Below are positions 8,527 to 15,500 of a stretch of 64,000 bases of DNA, piece after piece. This DNA comes from Clostridia bacterium (GTDB taxonomy: Bacteria; Bacillota; Clostridia; Christensenellales; UBA1242): the NCBI GenBank assembly GCA_017478185.1, contig JAFVEA010000009.1, positions 476,659 through 540,658 of the forward strand, in the 5' to 3' direction. Under the pieces are notes generated by a model that worked only from the letters and a program-made list of their open reading frames with translations, made no database searches and was not told the DNA's origin. Both the position numbers and the translations under genes were made by a program. Positions within the stretch are counted from its first letter, which is position 1. Each line of letters begins with the position of its first letter.

Positions 8527-9156
8527 ATGGCTAAATATTGTGGAGCAGATTGTAGATTATGCCGTCGTGAAGGCTGTAAACTATTCTTGAAGGGTGACCG
8601 TTGTGTAACTGGAAAATGCGCTTTAGATAGGCGTCCAACAATTCCAGGAGAGCATGGAGATGCTAATGCACGCAGAAAGCCAGCAACAGGATATGTTTCA
8701 CAGCTTCGTGAAAAGCAAAAAGTTAAAAGAGCATATGGATTGCTCGAAAAACAATTTAAAGAGTATTATTTCGAAGGTAAGCGCCAAAAAGGTGCTACTG
8801 GTGAAGTTATGTTGTCTTTATTGGAAAGAAGATTAGACAATGTTGTTTATCGTTTAGGATTTGGAGTATCACGAGCACAATGTCGTCAAATCGTTAACCA
8901 CGGACACATCACCGTAAACGGTAAAAAAGTTGATATTCCATCATACCAAGTTAAAGTAGGAGATGTGATTGCAATTCGTGAAAGCGATCAAAACATTGAA
9001 CTCTTCAAAGATTTGAAGAAAAACAAAACAGTTACCCCTAAATGGTTAAAACTTGCTTCTTCAAATATGAGTGGTGAAGTGATCGCAATACCTGACCGTA
9101 GTGATATTGACTTAAATATTGCTGAACACTTGATCATTGAGTTATATTCAAGATAA
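8527..9156 (+). CDS. rpsD: 30S ribosomal protein S4, zinc-type N-terminus
   Basis: S4 is a primary 16S rRNA binder that nucleates 30S assembly. An N-terminal cysteine cluster (C9, C12, C26, C31, with extra cysteines at 5 and 17) indicates the zinc form. The S4 domain (RRLDNVVYRLGFG ... HGHITVNGKKV, about residues 95-130) is intact. Length 209. S4 often represses its own operon in bacteria. Confidence 0.97.
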   Translation: MAKYCGADCRLCRREGCKLFLKGDRCVTGKCALDRRPTIPGEHGDANARRKPATGYVSQLREKQKVKRAYGLLEKQFKEYYFEGKRQKGATGEVMLSLLERRLDNVVYRLGFGVSRAQCRQIVNHGHITVNGKKVDIPSYQVKVGDVIAIRESDQNIELFKDLKKNKTVTPKWLKLASSNMSGEVIAIPDRSDIDLNIAEHLIIELYSR

Positions 9157-9177
9157 TAGGTTGGGAGGATTTTTATA

Positions 9178-10131
9178 ATGATGCAAATTAATAAACCAAA
9201 CTTAACAGTTTCTGAAAACGAAAACGGTTCAGTTGCAACTTTTGTTATTGAACCAATGGAAAAAGGATTTGGAACAACAGTTGGAAACGCTATGCGTAGA
9301 GTTTTATTGGGAGGACTTCCAGGGGCTGCACCTGTTGCTGTTAGAATTGCTGGAGTTCAACATGAATTTTCAACAATTTCTGGAGTTACAGAAGATGTTG
9401 CAGATATCATTCTAAACTTGAAGAGTTTGATTGTTAAAACAACAAACACAGAACCAGATTTTAAAACAACAGTTTATTTGCGTTCAAAAGAACCAGGAAA
9501 ATTGTATGCAAAGGATATTATTGTTAATGATTCTGTTGAAATATTAAACAAAGATTTGCTTATCTGCACACTTTCAAAAGGTGCTGTTATAGATATGGAA
9601 ATTGTTATTGGTCGTGGAAGAGGATACATAACTGCAAAAGAAAACAAGAACGCTGTTGACAGCATTGGTTTTATTGCTATGGATTCAATTTTCACACCAG
9701 TTAAAAAAGTAAGATATTTTGTAGAAAACGCCCGTGTTGGACAAGATATGAATTATGATAAATTAACTTTGGAAGTTACAACAAATGGAGCTATTTCAGC
9801 AAAAGAAGTTTCAAGTTTGGCTGCAAAAGTTATTAATGACCATATGGCTATGTTTATAGAATTGGTTGAAAATATGGCTAACAACGATATATTAGTTACT
9901 TGTCAAGAAGACAAACAACAAAAAGTTTTAGAAATGTCTATAAACGATTTGGAATTGTCTGTTAGAAGCACAAATTGCTTAAAGCGTTCAAACATTTTAA
10001 CGGTTGAGGATTTGGTTAGCAAAACTGATAAAGAACTAGGAAAAGTTCGTAATTTAGGACAAAAATCACTAGAAGAAGTTAAAAACAAACTTGTTGAGCT
10101 TGGATTATCTTTAAAAAGTGAAGACGAATAA
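9178..10131 (+). CDS. rpoA: DNA-directed RNA polymerase subunit alpha
   Basis: Alpha scaffolds RNA polymerase assembly and its C-terminal domain contacts UP elements and activators. The N-domain shows GFGTTVGNAMRRVLLGGLPG (residues ~30-49); the C-domain shows ELSVRSTNCLKRSNILTVEDL and LGQKSLEEVKNKL helix-hairpin-helix elements. 317 residues, normal. Two adjacent ATGs (9178, 9181) are possible starts; GGGAGG lies upstream. Confidence 0.97.
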   Translation: MMQINKPNLTVSENENGSVATFVIEPMEKGFGTTVGNAMRRVLLGGLPGAAPVAVRIAGVQHEFSTISGVTEDVADIILNLKSLIVKTTNTEPDFKTTVYLRSKEPGKLYAKDIIVNDSVEILNKDLLICTLSKGAVIDMEIVIGRGRGYITAKENKNAVDSIGFIAMDSIFTPVKKVRYFVENARVGQDMNYDKLTLEVTTNGAISAKEVSSLAAKVINDHMAMFIELVENMANNDILVTCQEDKQQKVLEMSINDLELSVRSTNCLKRSNILTVEDLVSKTDKELGKVRNLGQKSLEEVKNKLVELGLSLKSEDE

Positions 10132-10144
10132 GAGGAGATAAAAA

Positions 10145-10657
10145 ATGGCAGGATATAATAAATTAAATAGAAGAGCATCCATAAGAGACTCTATTATTTG
10201 TCGTCAAGTAACAGATTTATTGTGGTATGGAAAAGTGGAAACAACTTATGCTCGTGCAAAAGCAGTTCAAAGAGTTGCTGAAAAGATAATAACACTTGCA
10301 GTTAACACATATCAAGACACAATAAAAGTTACAAAAACTGTTGTAGATGACAAAGGAGTTAAAAGCAAAAAGGAAGTTTTAAATGACGGCCCTAAAAAGC
10401 TTAATGCTCGTCGTAAAATAATGGCTCAAGTTTATGACATTCAAGAACAAAGAATGCCAAAAGAAGCCAAAACAGCTTTTGAAGCTAGAACTGAAGGTAT
10501 TTATCATCCACTCATTGAAAAGATTTTCAATGTTTATGGACCTCGTTATGCTGCTAGAAAGGAAGAATTGGGTCAAGGTGGTGGATATACAAGAGTTGTT
10601 AAAGTTGGACCACGCCGTGGTGATGCTAGTGAAGCTGCAATTATTCAATTAGTTTAA
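10145..10657 (+). CDS. rplQ: 50S ribosomal protein L17, enlarged
   Basis: L17 surrounds the exit tunnel. The N-terminal block (NRRASIRDSIICRQVTDLL, residues ~8-26) is clear, and the C-terminus keeps GGYTRVVKVGPRRGDASEAA. The protein is 170 residues against a usual ~115-130; the extra residues form a Lys-rich insertion (about residues 55-85) and a middle segment with an EARTEGIYHPLIEKIF helix. Last gene of the ribosomal run, followed by a strong terminator. Confidence 0.94.
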   Translation: MAGYNKLNRRASIRDSIICRQVTDLLWYGKVETTYARAKAVQRVAEKIITLAVNTYQDTIKVTKTVVDDKGVKSKKEVLNDGPKKLNARRKIMAQVYDIQEQRMPKEAKTAFEARTEGIYHPLIEKIFNVYGPRYAARKEELGQGGGYTRVVKVGPRRGDASEAAIIQLV

Positions 10658-10675
10658 TTACATGTTTAATTTTTT

Positions 10676-10715
10676 AAAAAAAGAACTATAAAACGGCTGC
10701 TATAGTTCTTTTTTT
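10676..10715 (+). terminator. Rho-independent terminator after rplQ
   Basis: A 15-base stem pairs 10676-10690 with 10701-10715 around a 10-base loop, ending in a T-run. It closes the ribosomal superoperon. Confidence 0.9.
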
Positions 10716-10736
10716 TATTTTTATTTTAAATAACAG

Positions 10737-10765
10737 TTGAAATCCTATTATTTGTGTGTTATAAT
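10737..10765 (+). promoter_or_regulatory. Sigma-A promoter for the HAD gene
   Basis: TTGAAA at 10737-10742 and TATAAT at 10760-10765 with a 17-base spacer, 19 bases before the start codon at 10784. Confidence 0.8.
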
Positions 10766-10783
10766 GCCTTTAAAGGAGTTTTT

Positions 10784-11395
10784 ATGAAAAAGGTTAAAGT
10801 TATAGTTTTTGATTTTGACAACACACTTTATTCTGGTGTTGATTGGTCACAAGAGTGGGCAAGATTTTGTGAAAAAGGACTGCGATATGTTTTTAGAGAT
10901 TGGACAGACAAAGATTTTGATAATATGATAAAAAAAGAGATGGACAATTTTTTTACTAGCGATAAAATGATTGAAGTTATAGAAAAATATGATAAAAAAG
11001 TGTCGGATTGGCTTGATTTTAGAATAAGAAACACATGCATAATCGATTATTCAAATGCAACTTGTATTTCAAATGATGAGCTTAAAAAGTTTGCTGAAAA
11101 TCATAATTTATATATAGTTTCAAACTCAACGGCAAAAGACATAAATTATGTGTCAACATATTTTAATATGGACTTAAGCGTTTTTAAAGAGATTGTCATA
11201 AACGATTATAAACATGGTCCAGATAAAAAATATTATTATGAAGAAATCATCAAAAAAGAGCATATTGAGCCACAGCAACTTTTGGTTATTGGTGACAGTG
11301 AAGAAACAGACATAAATCCAGCTTTAGAAGTTGGTGCTACAGCAAAACTTGTTAAGGATTGTAGCTTTAAATATGATGATTTCAAAGATTTATAA
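10784..11395 (+). CDS. HAD-superfamily hydrolase (phosphatase-like)
   Basis: A 203-residue HAD protein. Motif I is DFDNTLYSG near residue 9, motif II is IVSNST (Ser/Thr), motif III Lys is in HGPDKKYY, and motif IV is VIGDSEETD with two acidic metal ligands. The start at 10784 has AAAGGAG upstream. Substrate cannot be told; size and cap arrangement resemble small-molecule phosphatases of the phosphoglycolate type. Transcribed together with the kinase-like gene 18 bases downstream. Confidence 0.8.
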   Translation: MKKVKVIVFDFDNTLYSGVDWSQEWARFCEKGLRYVFRDWTDKDFDNMIKKEMDNFFTSDKMIEVIEKYDKKVSDWLDFRIRNTCIIDYSNATCISNDELKKFAENHNLYIVSNSTAKDINYVSTYFNMDLSVFKEIVINDYKHGPDKKYYYEEIIKKEHIEPQQLLVIGDSEETDINPALEVGATAKLVKDCSFKYDDFKDL

Positions 11396-11413
11396 GGCTT
11401 TAGGAGAATAAAA

Positions 11414-12055
11414 ATGATAATAACAGTAACAGGAAAGCCATATAGTGGGAAAAGCGTTACTATTGACTATATGGAAAAGGAATACGGATTTGATGTTGTT
11501 CATGTTGGAGAACTTTACAGAAAGTATGGTATGCAAAAAAATATGGATGTTCTTGAGCTAAACAAGTCTGGGGATTATAACGCAGATTATTATGTTGATA
11601 ATGCCCAAATTGAAATTGCAAAGAAAAGACAATATGATGAAATTATTTTTGATGGCAGAATGAGTTGGCATTTGCTTCCAGAATCATTTAAAATCTTTTT
11701 GGATGTTTGTGAGGATGTTCAAGCAAAAAGGCTATTAGGCTCTAAAAGAGCTTCTGAAAACACAAATGTTAGTTTTGAGGAAGCAAAAATTTTGGCAAAT
11801 GAAAGATGGAATGTTGAAAATGAGCGCTATCAAAAGTTGTATAATTGCGATAACCTAAATTTATCTAACTATGATTATGTTTTAGACACCTCAAAAACCC
11901 TTATTGAAGATAACGCTAAAAATATTTTTGAACACTATCGTGAGCATAAACAAGATGTTTTGAACAAACAATTGGATGAAGCAGACAAAATTTATGAAAA
12001 AATTTGTGAGAAAATAGATAAATATAAGCCACAAGAAGCAAAACTAAGTTTTTAA
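11414..12055 (+). CDS. P-loop nucleotide kinase-like protein (cytidylate-kinase-like)
   Basis: 213 residues with an N-terminal Walker A (GKPYSGKSVT, residues 7-16), a DGRMSWHLLP segment and a LID-like region (AKRLLGSKRA). The general plan matches the (d)CMP-kinase-like AAA family, a group of small P-loop kinases. The C-terminal ~40 residues form a charged helix. Substrate unproven. Shares an operon with the HAD hydrolase, so a nucleotide-phosphate role for the pair is possible. Confidence 0.65.
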   Translation: MIITVTGKPYSGKSVTIDYMEKEYGFDVVHVGELYRKYGMQKNMDVLELNKSGDYNADYYVDNAQIEIAKKRQYDEIIFDGRMSWHLLPESFKIFLDVCEDVQAKRLLGSKRASENTNVSFEEAKILANERWNVENERYQKLYNCDNLNLSNYDYVLDTSKTLIEDNAKNIFEHYREHKQDVLNKQLDEADKIYEKICEKIDKYKPQEAKLSF

Positions 12056-12069
12056 TCTATAAAAATTTT

Positions 12070-12091
12070 AAAGAGGAAAATATTCCTCTTT
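12070..12091 (+). terminator. Terminator after the kinase-like gene
   Basis: A 9-base stem (12070-12078 with 12083-12091), 4-base loop, followed by a T-rich stretch. Confidence 0.8.
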
Positions 12092-12119
12092 TATTTTTTA
12101 ATTAATTTTTAAAAATATA

Positions 12120-12148
12120 TTGTGTTTTTGCTTTTATTGTGTTATAAT
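12120..12148 (+). promoter_or_regulatory. Promoter for the unknown gene at 12175
   Basis: TTGTGT (12120-12125) and TATAAT (12143-12148), 17-base spacer. Start codon 27 bases after the -10 box. Confidence 0.65.
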
Positions 12149-12174
12149 CGCAAAGGATTAAAAGGGGTTACAAT

Positions 12175-12963
12175 ATGATAAAAATTGAGCAAATTGAGTT
12201 TGGTGGAAAAAAGTTAAATTTTGTTAACTACGAGTCTATGGCTTGGGCAATACACGGGATGAGGAATCCAAAAAACAGTTGGGCAAAAAGTGATAGTTAT
12301 TTTGATGAAGAAGGCAAACTTATTTTGGGAGAAAATGACAAAAAACTTGCAACAACACTAGCAAAGAATGGTTCAGTTCACGGCAAGTTTCAAAGAAATA
12401 TTATTGTTAATGCCGAAATCACGGCACCACTTTATTGGTGGAAGGAATATGACACCTATAAGGTTGGAACAGTTGCAAACAGCCGTTCAACAATGTTTAA
12501 GTTAACGTCAAGGCCACTCACAATTGATGATTTTAGTTATGATAGAACAGATAGGAGAGGAATGGACGGTCTTGATAGAGATATAATTTATTTAAACTCA
12601 AGAATTGAGCAATATAAAGCAACAAAAGATAACCAAACAAAACAAGAAGTTTGGGATTCAATTATTCAAAGATTGCCATCAAGCTATAACCAAACAAGAA
12701 CATGTATGCTGAATTATCAAGTGCTTTCAAATATTTATGAATATAGAAAGAATCACAAACTACAAGAATGGCACGATATGTGTGATTGGATTGAAACTCT
12801 TCCTTATGCTGATGGGCTAATTTATCAAAATAAAAGAGAGCAGATAAAGGATGTTGTTGAAAAAAGAGAGAAAACAGAAAAAGATTTTGAAAAACCTATA
12901 ACAATTTCACAAAATGGCATAAAACTAAAGCCAACAATAGTTTTAGAGTTTGGAAATAAATAG
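12175..12963 (+). CDS. Conserved hypothetical protein (possible distant ThyX-like fold)
   Basis: A 262-residue soluble protein that I do not recognise by name. Clear features: MRNPKNSW near residue 30, an ITAPLYWWKEYDTYKVGTVA stretch near residue 83, then NSRSTMFKL. Its pattern of W, R/K, then S-x-x-S recalls the flavin-dependent thymidylate synthase signature, and the same sentence-like motif is common in hypothetical proteins of Firmicutes and their phages. That link is inference only. Monocistronic, with its own promoter; A-rich SD (AAAGGGG). Confidence 0.5.
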   Translation: MIKIEQIEFGGKKLNFVNYESMAWAIHGMRNPKNSWAKSDSYFDEEGKLILGENDKKLATTLAKNGSVHGKFQRNIIVNAEITAPLYWWKEYDTYKVGTVANSRSTMFKLTSRPLTIDDFSYDRTDRRGMDGLDRDIIYLNSRIEQYKATKDNQTKQEVWDSIIQRLPSSYNQTRTCMLNYQVLSNIYEYRKNHKLQEWHDMCDWIETLPYADGLIYQNKREQIKDVVEKREKTEKDFEKPITISQNGIKLKPTIVLEFGNK

Positions 12964-13040
12964 TTTAGCTTTAAAATTGTTAAAAACAAAAAAGTTTAAA
13001 ATTTTAATTTTAAACTTTTTTAAATTTTTGTTAAAATATA

Positions 13041-13069
13041 TTGACTTTTTTATATTTTTAAGGTAAAAT
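13041..13069 (+). promoter_or_regulatory. Promoter of the tRNA-Met/tRNA-Glu unit
   Basis: TTGACT (13041-13046), 17-base spacer, TAAAAT (13064-13069); the first tRNA begins 17 bases after the -10 box. Confidence 0.8.
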
Positions 13070-13085
13070 GATTATATCATTTCGT

Positions 13086-13162
13086 GGCGGCGTAGCTTAG
13101 TTGGTTATAGCGATCGGTTCATACCCGATAGGTCGAAAGTTCGAATCTCTCCGCCGCTACCA
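13086..13162 (+). tRNA. tRNA-Met (CAT), elongator
   Basis: 77 nt with an encoded CCA. The acceptor stem GGCGGCG pairs with CGCCGCT (G1-U72), the anticodon loop is TTCATAC, and the T-arm has TTCGAAT. It lacks the C1:A72 mismatch and the triple G:C anticodon stem of initiator tRNA, and closely matches Firmicutes elongator tRNA-Met, so it is called elongator. Confidence 0.93.
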
Positions 13163-13187
13163 TAAATGCTGGCATTATTGCCAATGT

Positions 13188-13262
13188 GGCCCCGTGGTCA
13201 AGCGGTTAAGACATCACCCTTTCACGGTGGTAACACGGGTTCGATTCCCGTCGGGGTCACCA
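13188..13262 (+). tRNA. tRNA-Glu (TTC)
   Basis: 75 nt with encoded CCA. Acceptor GGCCCCG / CGGGGTC, anticodon loop CTTTCAC (TTC), T-loop TTCGATT. Lies 25 bases after the tRNA-Met in one transcript ended by the terminator at 13266. Confidence 0.95.
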
Positions 13263-13265
13263 ACA

Positions 13266-13296
13266 AAAAAGACTGAACATTTTGTTCAGTCTTTTT
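13266..13296 (+). terminator. Terminator of the tRNA unit
   Basis: Stem GACTGAAC / GTTCAGTC (13271-13278 / 13284-13291), extended by flanking A- and T-runs, loop of 5. It may serve both strands because the barstar gene converges here. Confidence 0.85.
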
Positions 13297-13307
13297 CAAT
13301 TTTTTAT

Positions 13308-13592
13308 TTAATCTTCTAAAAATATTAATTTAAATTTTTCAGGATATTTTTTTGCTGCATCTTGAAAACATAAATTTATTTTATCAATAATCATTTTGTT
13401 ATATTCATTTTCATTTTTATTGAATCCGATTAAAGTTATTTCACAGGGGGTTTCAACAAATCCAGTAAGCATATCCCATAGGGCATCAGCATTTTTTCCA
13501 AAAAATTTAGGTAAATTCATCTTTTTTTGAATGACATCATAATATTCTTCGCCCCATTTAAATTCGTTTCTATTAAATTCATATTTTTTCAT
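13308..13592 (-). CDS. Barstar-family RNase inhibitor, orphan
   Basis: 94 residues with the barstar core: FFGKNADALWDMLTGFVETP near residues 30-49 and an acidic surface, then a LIGFNKNENEYNKM helix region and the C-terminal KFKLIFLED. Barstar proteins bind and block barnase-type secreted ribonucleases; bacteria also carry them as immunity genes against rival toxins. No RNase gene lies next to it. SD AGGAAA upstream. It converges on the tRNA-Glu terminator. Confidence 0.8.
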   Translation of the reverse strand: MKKYEFNRNEFKWGEEYYDVIQKKMNLPKFFGKNADALWDMLTGFVETPCEITLIGFNKNENEYNKMIIDKINLCFQDAAKKYPEKFKLIFLED

Positions 13593-13823
13593 ATTTTTTT
13601 CCTTTATTCGACTGAAATAAATCTATCATAATGACTATCTGTTTTAAAAATTAAGCTATCATTTTAATTATATCACAGGTTGTCAAGAGTTTTTGTTTTT
13701 TTATGCCATTTTTATATTATTTTATTTAAAAAGCCACGCAAACTCAACTGATATATAAAAGGCATTTGTGTATTTTTTGAGTTTTGTCTTTTTTATAATG
13801 CAAAAAGTTTTTAATGCTTTTTA

Positions 13824-13852
13824 TTGACTTTTTTTGTTTATAAATATATAAT
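13824..13852 (+). promoter_or_regulatory. Sigma-A promoter for lgt
   Basis: TTGACT (13824-13829), 17-base spacer, perfect TATAAT (13847-13852), then GGAGG and the lgt start at 13880. The preceding gap (13593-13823) is AT-rich with no gene seen. Confidence 0.85.
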
Positions 13853-13879
13853 TAAAAAAGATATTTTTGGAGGAAAATT

Positions 13880-14644
13880 ATGAGCAAAGTTGCATTTACA
13901 ATTTTTGGACTTTCTGTGCATTGGTATGGAATAATGATTGCCTTAGGCATCCTTTTTGCTGTTCTTCTTGCTTTCTATACCTTTAAACAAAGAAATTTAA
14001 AAAGTGACCACATATTTGAACTGCTGATTTGGATGGTTCCACTTGCTATAATTGGGGCAAGGTTATATTATTTGATATTTAATGGTGGCCCTTGGGGAGC
14101 GGAGTCTTTTGCCATTTGGAATGGTGGGCTTGCTGTTTATGGTGCTGTTATTGGTGGAGCAATTGGAGCAATGATTTTTTGTATTGTTAGAAATCAAAAC
14201 TTTTTTGAAATTGCCGATGTTGTCGCTCCTTGTTTGATTTTGGGGCAAGGAATAGGCCGAATTGGTTGTTATTTTGCTGGTTGTTGTTATGGAGTTGAAA
14301 CATCAGTTCAAAGCTTTCCAATTTCACTAAAAATAGATGATGGCACTTGGCACTTGGCAACAATGCTTTATGAAAGCTTCTTTGATTTGATATTCTGTTT
14401 GATTTTGGTTTTAATGATAAGAAAAATAAGGCAAAGAGGCATAATAATTGGCTCATATTTGGTTATGTATGGGGTGTTAAGAACGGTTTTAGAGATATTT
14501 AGAGACACCAAAGAGGCTTTGTTTATTGGTTCTAGCGGTTTAAAGGTTAGTATGCTTTTAAGTATTATATTGATTGTTTTGGGGATTGTTCTTATAATAA
14601 TTGAAGCGGTTAGAAGCAGACAAAATAAGTTTAAAAAGAAATAA
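13880..14644 (+). CDS. lgt: Prolipoprotein diacylglyceryl transferase
   Basis: Lgt attaches diacylglycerol from phosphatidylglycerol to the lipobox Cys in the membrane. The 254 residues have about seven hydrophobic segments. HWYGIMIALG (residues ~13-22) and GARLYYLIF are family blocks, and the signature region reads GQGIGRIGCYFAGCCYGVET, the Cys-containing Clostridia variant of GRxGNFxNxE. It would serve the lipoproteins seen in this window (20259, 39745, 49444, 63548). Its stop overlaps the next start by one base. Confidence 0.92.
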   Translation: MSKVAFTIFGLSVHWYGIMIALGILFAVLLAFYTFKQRNLKSDHIFELLIWMVPLAIIGARLYYLIFNGGPWGAESFAIWNGGLAVYGAVIGGAIGAMIFCIVRNQNFFEIADVVAPCLILGQGIGRIGCYFAGCCYGVETSVQSFPISLKIDDGTWHLATMLYESFFDLIFCLILVLMIRKIRQRGIIIGSYLVMYGVLRTVLEIFRDTKEALFIGSSGLKVSMLLSIILIVLGIVLIIIEAVRSRQNKFKKK

Positions 14645-15417
14645 TGAGGTTTAAGGTTGTGGAAAACATTTATAACAAAAGCTATAATTTGGAAGAAAAT
14701 GCTTTAGAAGATTTAAAAAATGAATATGAAAAAAAGCTTAAACAGCAGAATGATTTGTTAAAAGCCACAAAGGTTAAGTTTGACGCAGAGATTGGTGAAA
14801 AAGAGGCAAGAATTGAGCTTTTGCAAAAAAAAGTTACAGGGCTTCAAGATATTGTTGTTGACTATATGAACAGAGAGGAAAAAACAAACAACATAATTAT
14901 TTCAACTCAAAACTTGCAAGAATTGGAATCAAAGCGTATGCAACTATTATACAAAAAATGGAAAGAGGTTTATAACTGCCTTGAAAATATTATTGGAAAA
15001 ACTTTAAGTAAAAGTGAACTTGATGATATTGTGAAAGACTTTCAATCTTCTTTTAAAATGATTGTTGAAGGCTCTAATTCTCAATTAAAGAACAAATTGA
15101 GCTCTAAACAAGAGAAAAACTCTAAAAGAGTTACAAAAAAATATGTTGCAAAATCATCTGTTAAGAAAAGAGGCAACATAACAGTTAATGTTTTTGAAGA
15201 GAAGATGACAGTTTCTCAAAATGAATCAGAAGCAGAAAAGTTTTTAAATGGGCAAAAAGTTTTAATACCAAAAGTTTTGGGGGTTGGGAAAGAAGTTTTA
15301 ACAATTCCGCCAATGCATAAGCAAGAAGAAAAGAAAGATGGTTTTTCACTAGAAGAAGCCTTAACTCCAAAAGAAAGTTTATCAGAAATAATGTCTGTGT
15401 TTAACTTGGATGATTAA
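14644..15417 (+). CDS. Coiled-coil protein of unknown function
   Basis: 257 residues. Residues ~15-100 are a continuous charged heptad-like coiled coil (LEENALEDLKNEYEKKLKQ onward), followed by a helical segment, a Lys/Ser-rich linker near residue 160 and a C-terminal part ending in a short acidic tail. No catalytic motif recognised. Translationally coupled to lgt (TAATG overlap), so it may act at the membrane or in envelope biogenesis, but that is only context. Confidence 0.6.
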   Translation: MRFKVVENIYNKSYNLEENALEDLKNEYEKKLKQQNDLLKATKVKFDAEIGEKEARIELLQKKVTGLQDIVVDYMNREEKTNNIIISTQNLQELESKRMQLLYKKWKEVYNCLENIIGKTLSKSELDDIVKDFQSSFKMIVEGSNSQLKNKLSSKQEKNSKRVTKKYVAKSSVKKRGNITVNVFEEKMTVSQNESEAEKFLNGQKVLIPKVLGVGKEVLTIPPMHKQEEKKDGFSLEEALTPKESLSEIMSVFNLDD

Positions 15418-15455
15418 AAAACAGGAAGAGATAGGTTATCAATTTTGAAACTTGC

Positions 15456-15491
15456 AAAAAAAGAACTCGGAGAAAAACTGAGTTCTTTTTT
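15456..15491 (+). terminator. Terminator of the lgt operon
   Basis: GAACTC (15463-15468) pairs with GAGTTC (15480-15485), extended by A- and T-runs on both sides. It can act in both directions, for lgt and for the converging DUF262 gene. Confidence 0.8.
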
Positions 15492-15500
15492 GTTAAAATA

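Noticed and set aside
13086..13162. Initiator tRNA-fMet
   Set aside because: Has a G1-U72 pair and lacks the GGG/CCC anticodon stem; fits elongator Met.
13101..13319. 72-codon plus-strand ORF
   Set aside because: It runs through tRNA-Met and tRNA-Glu; no SD.
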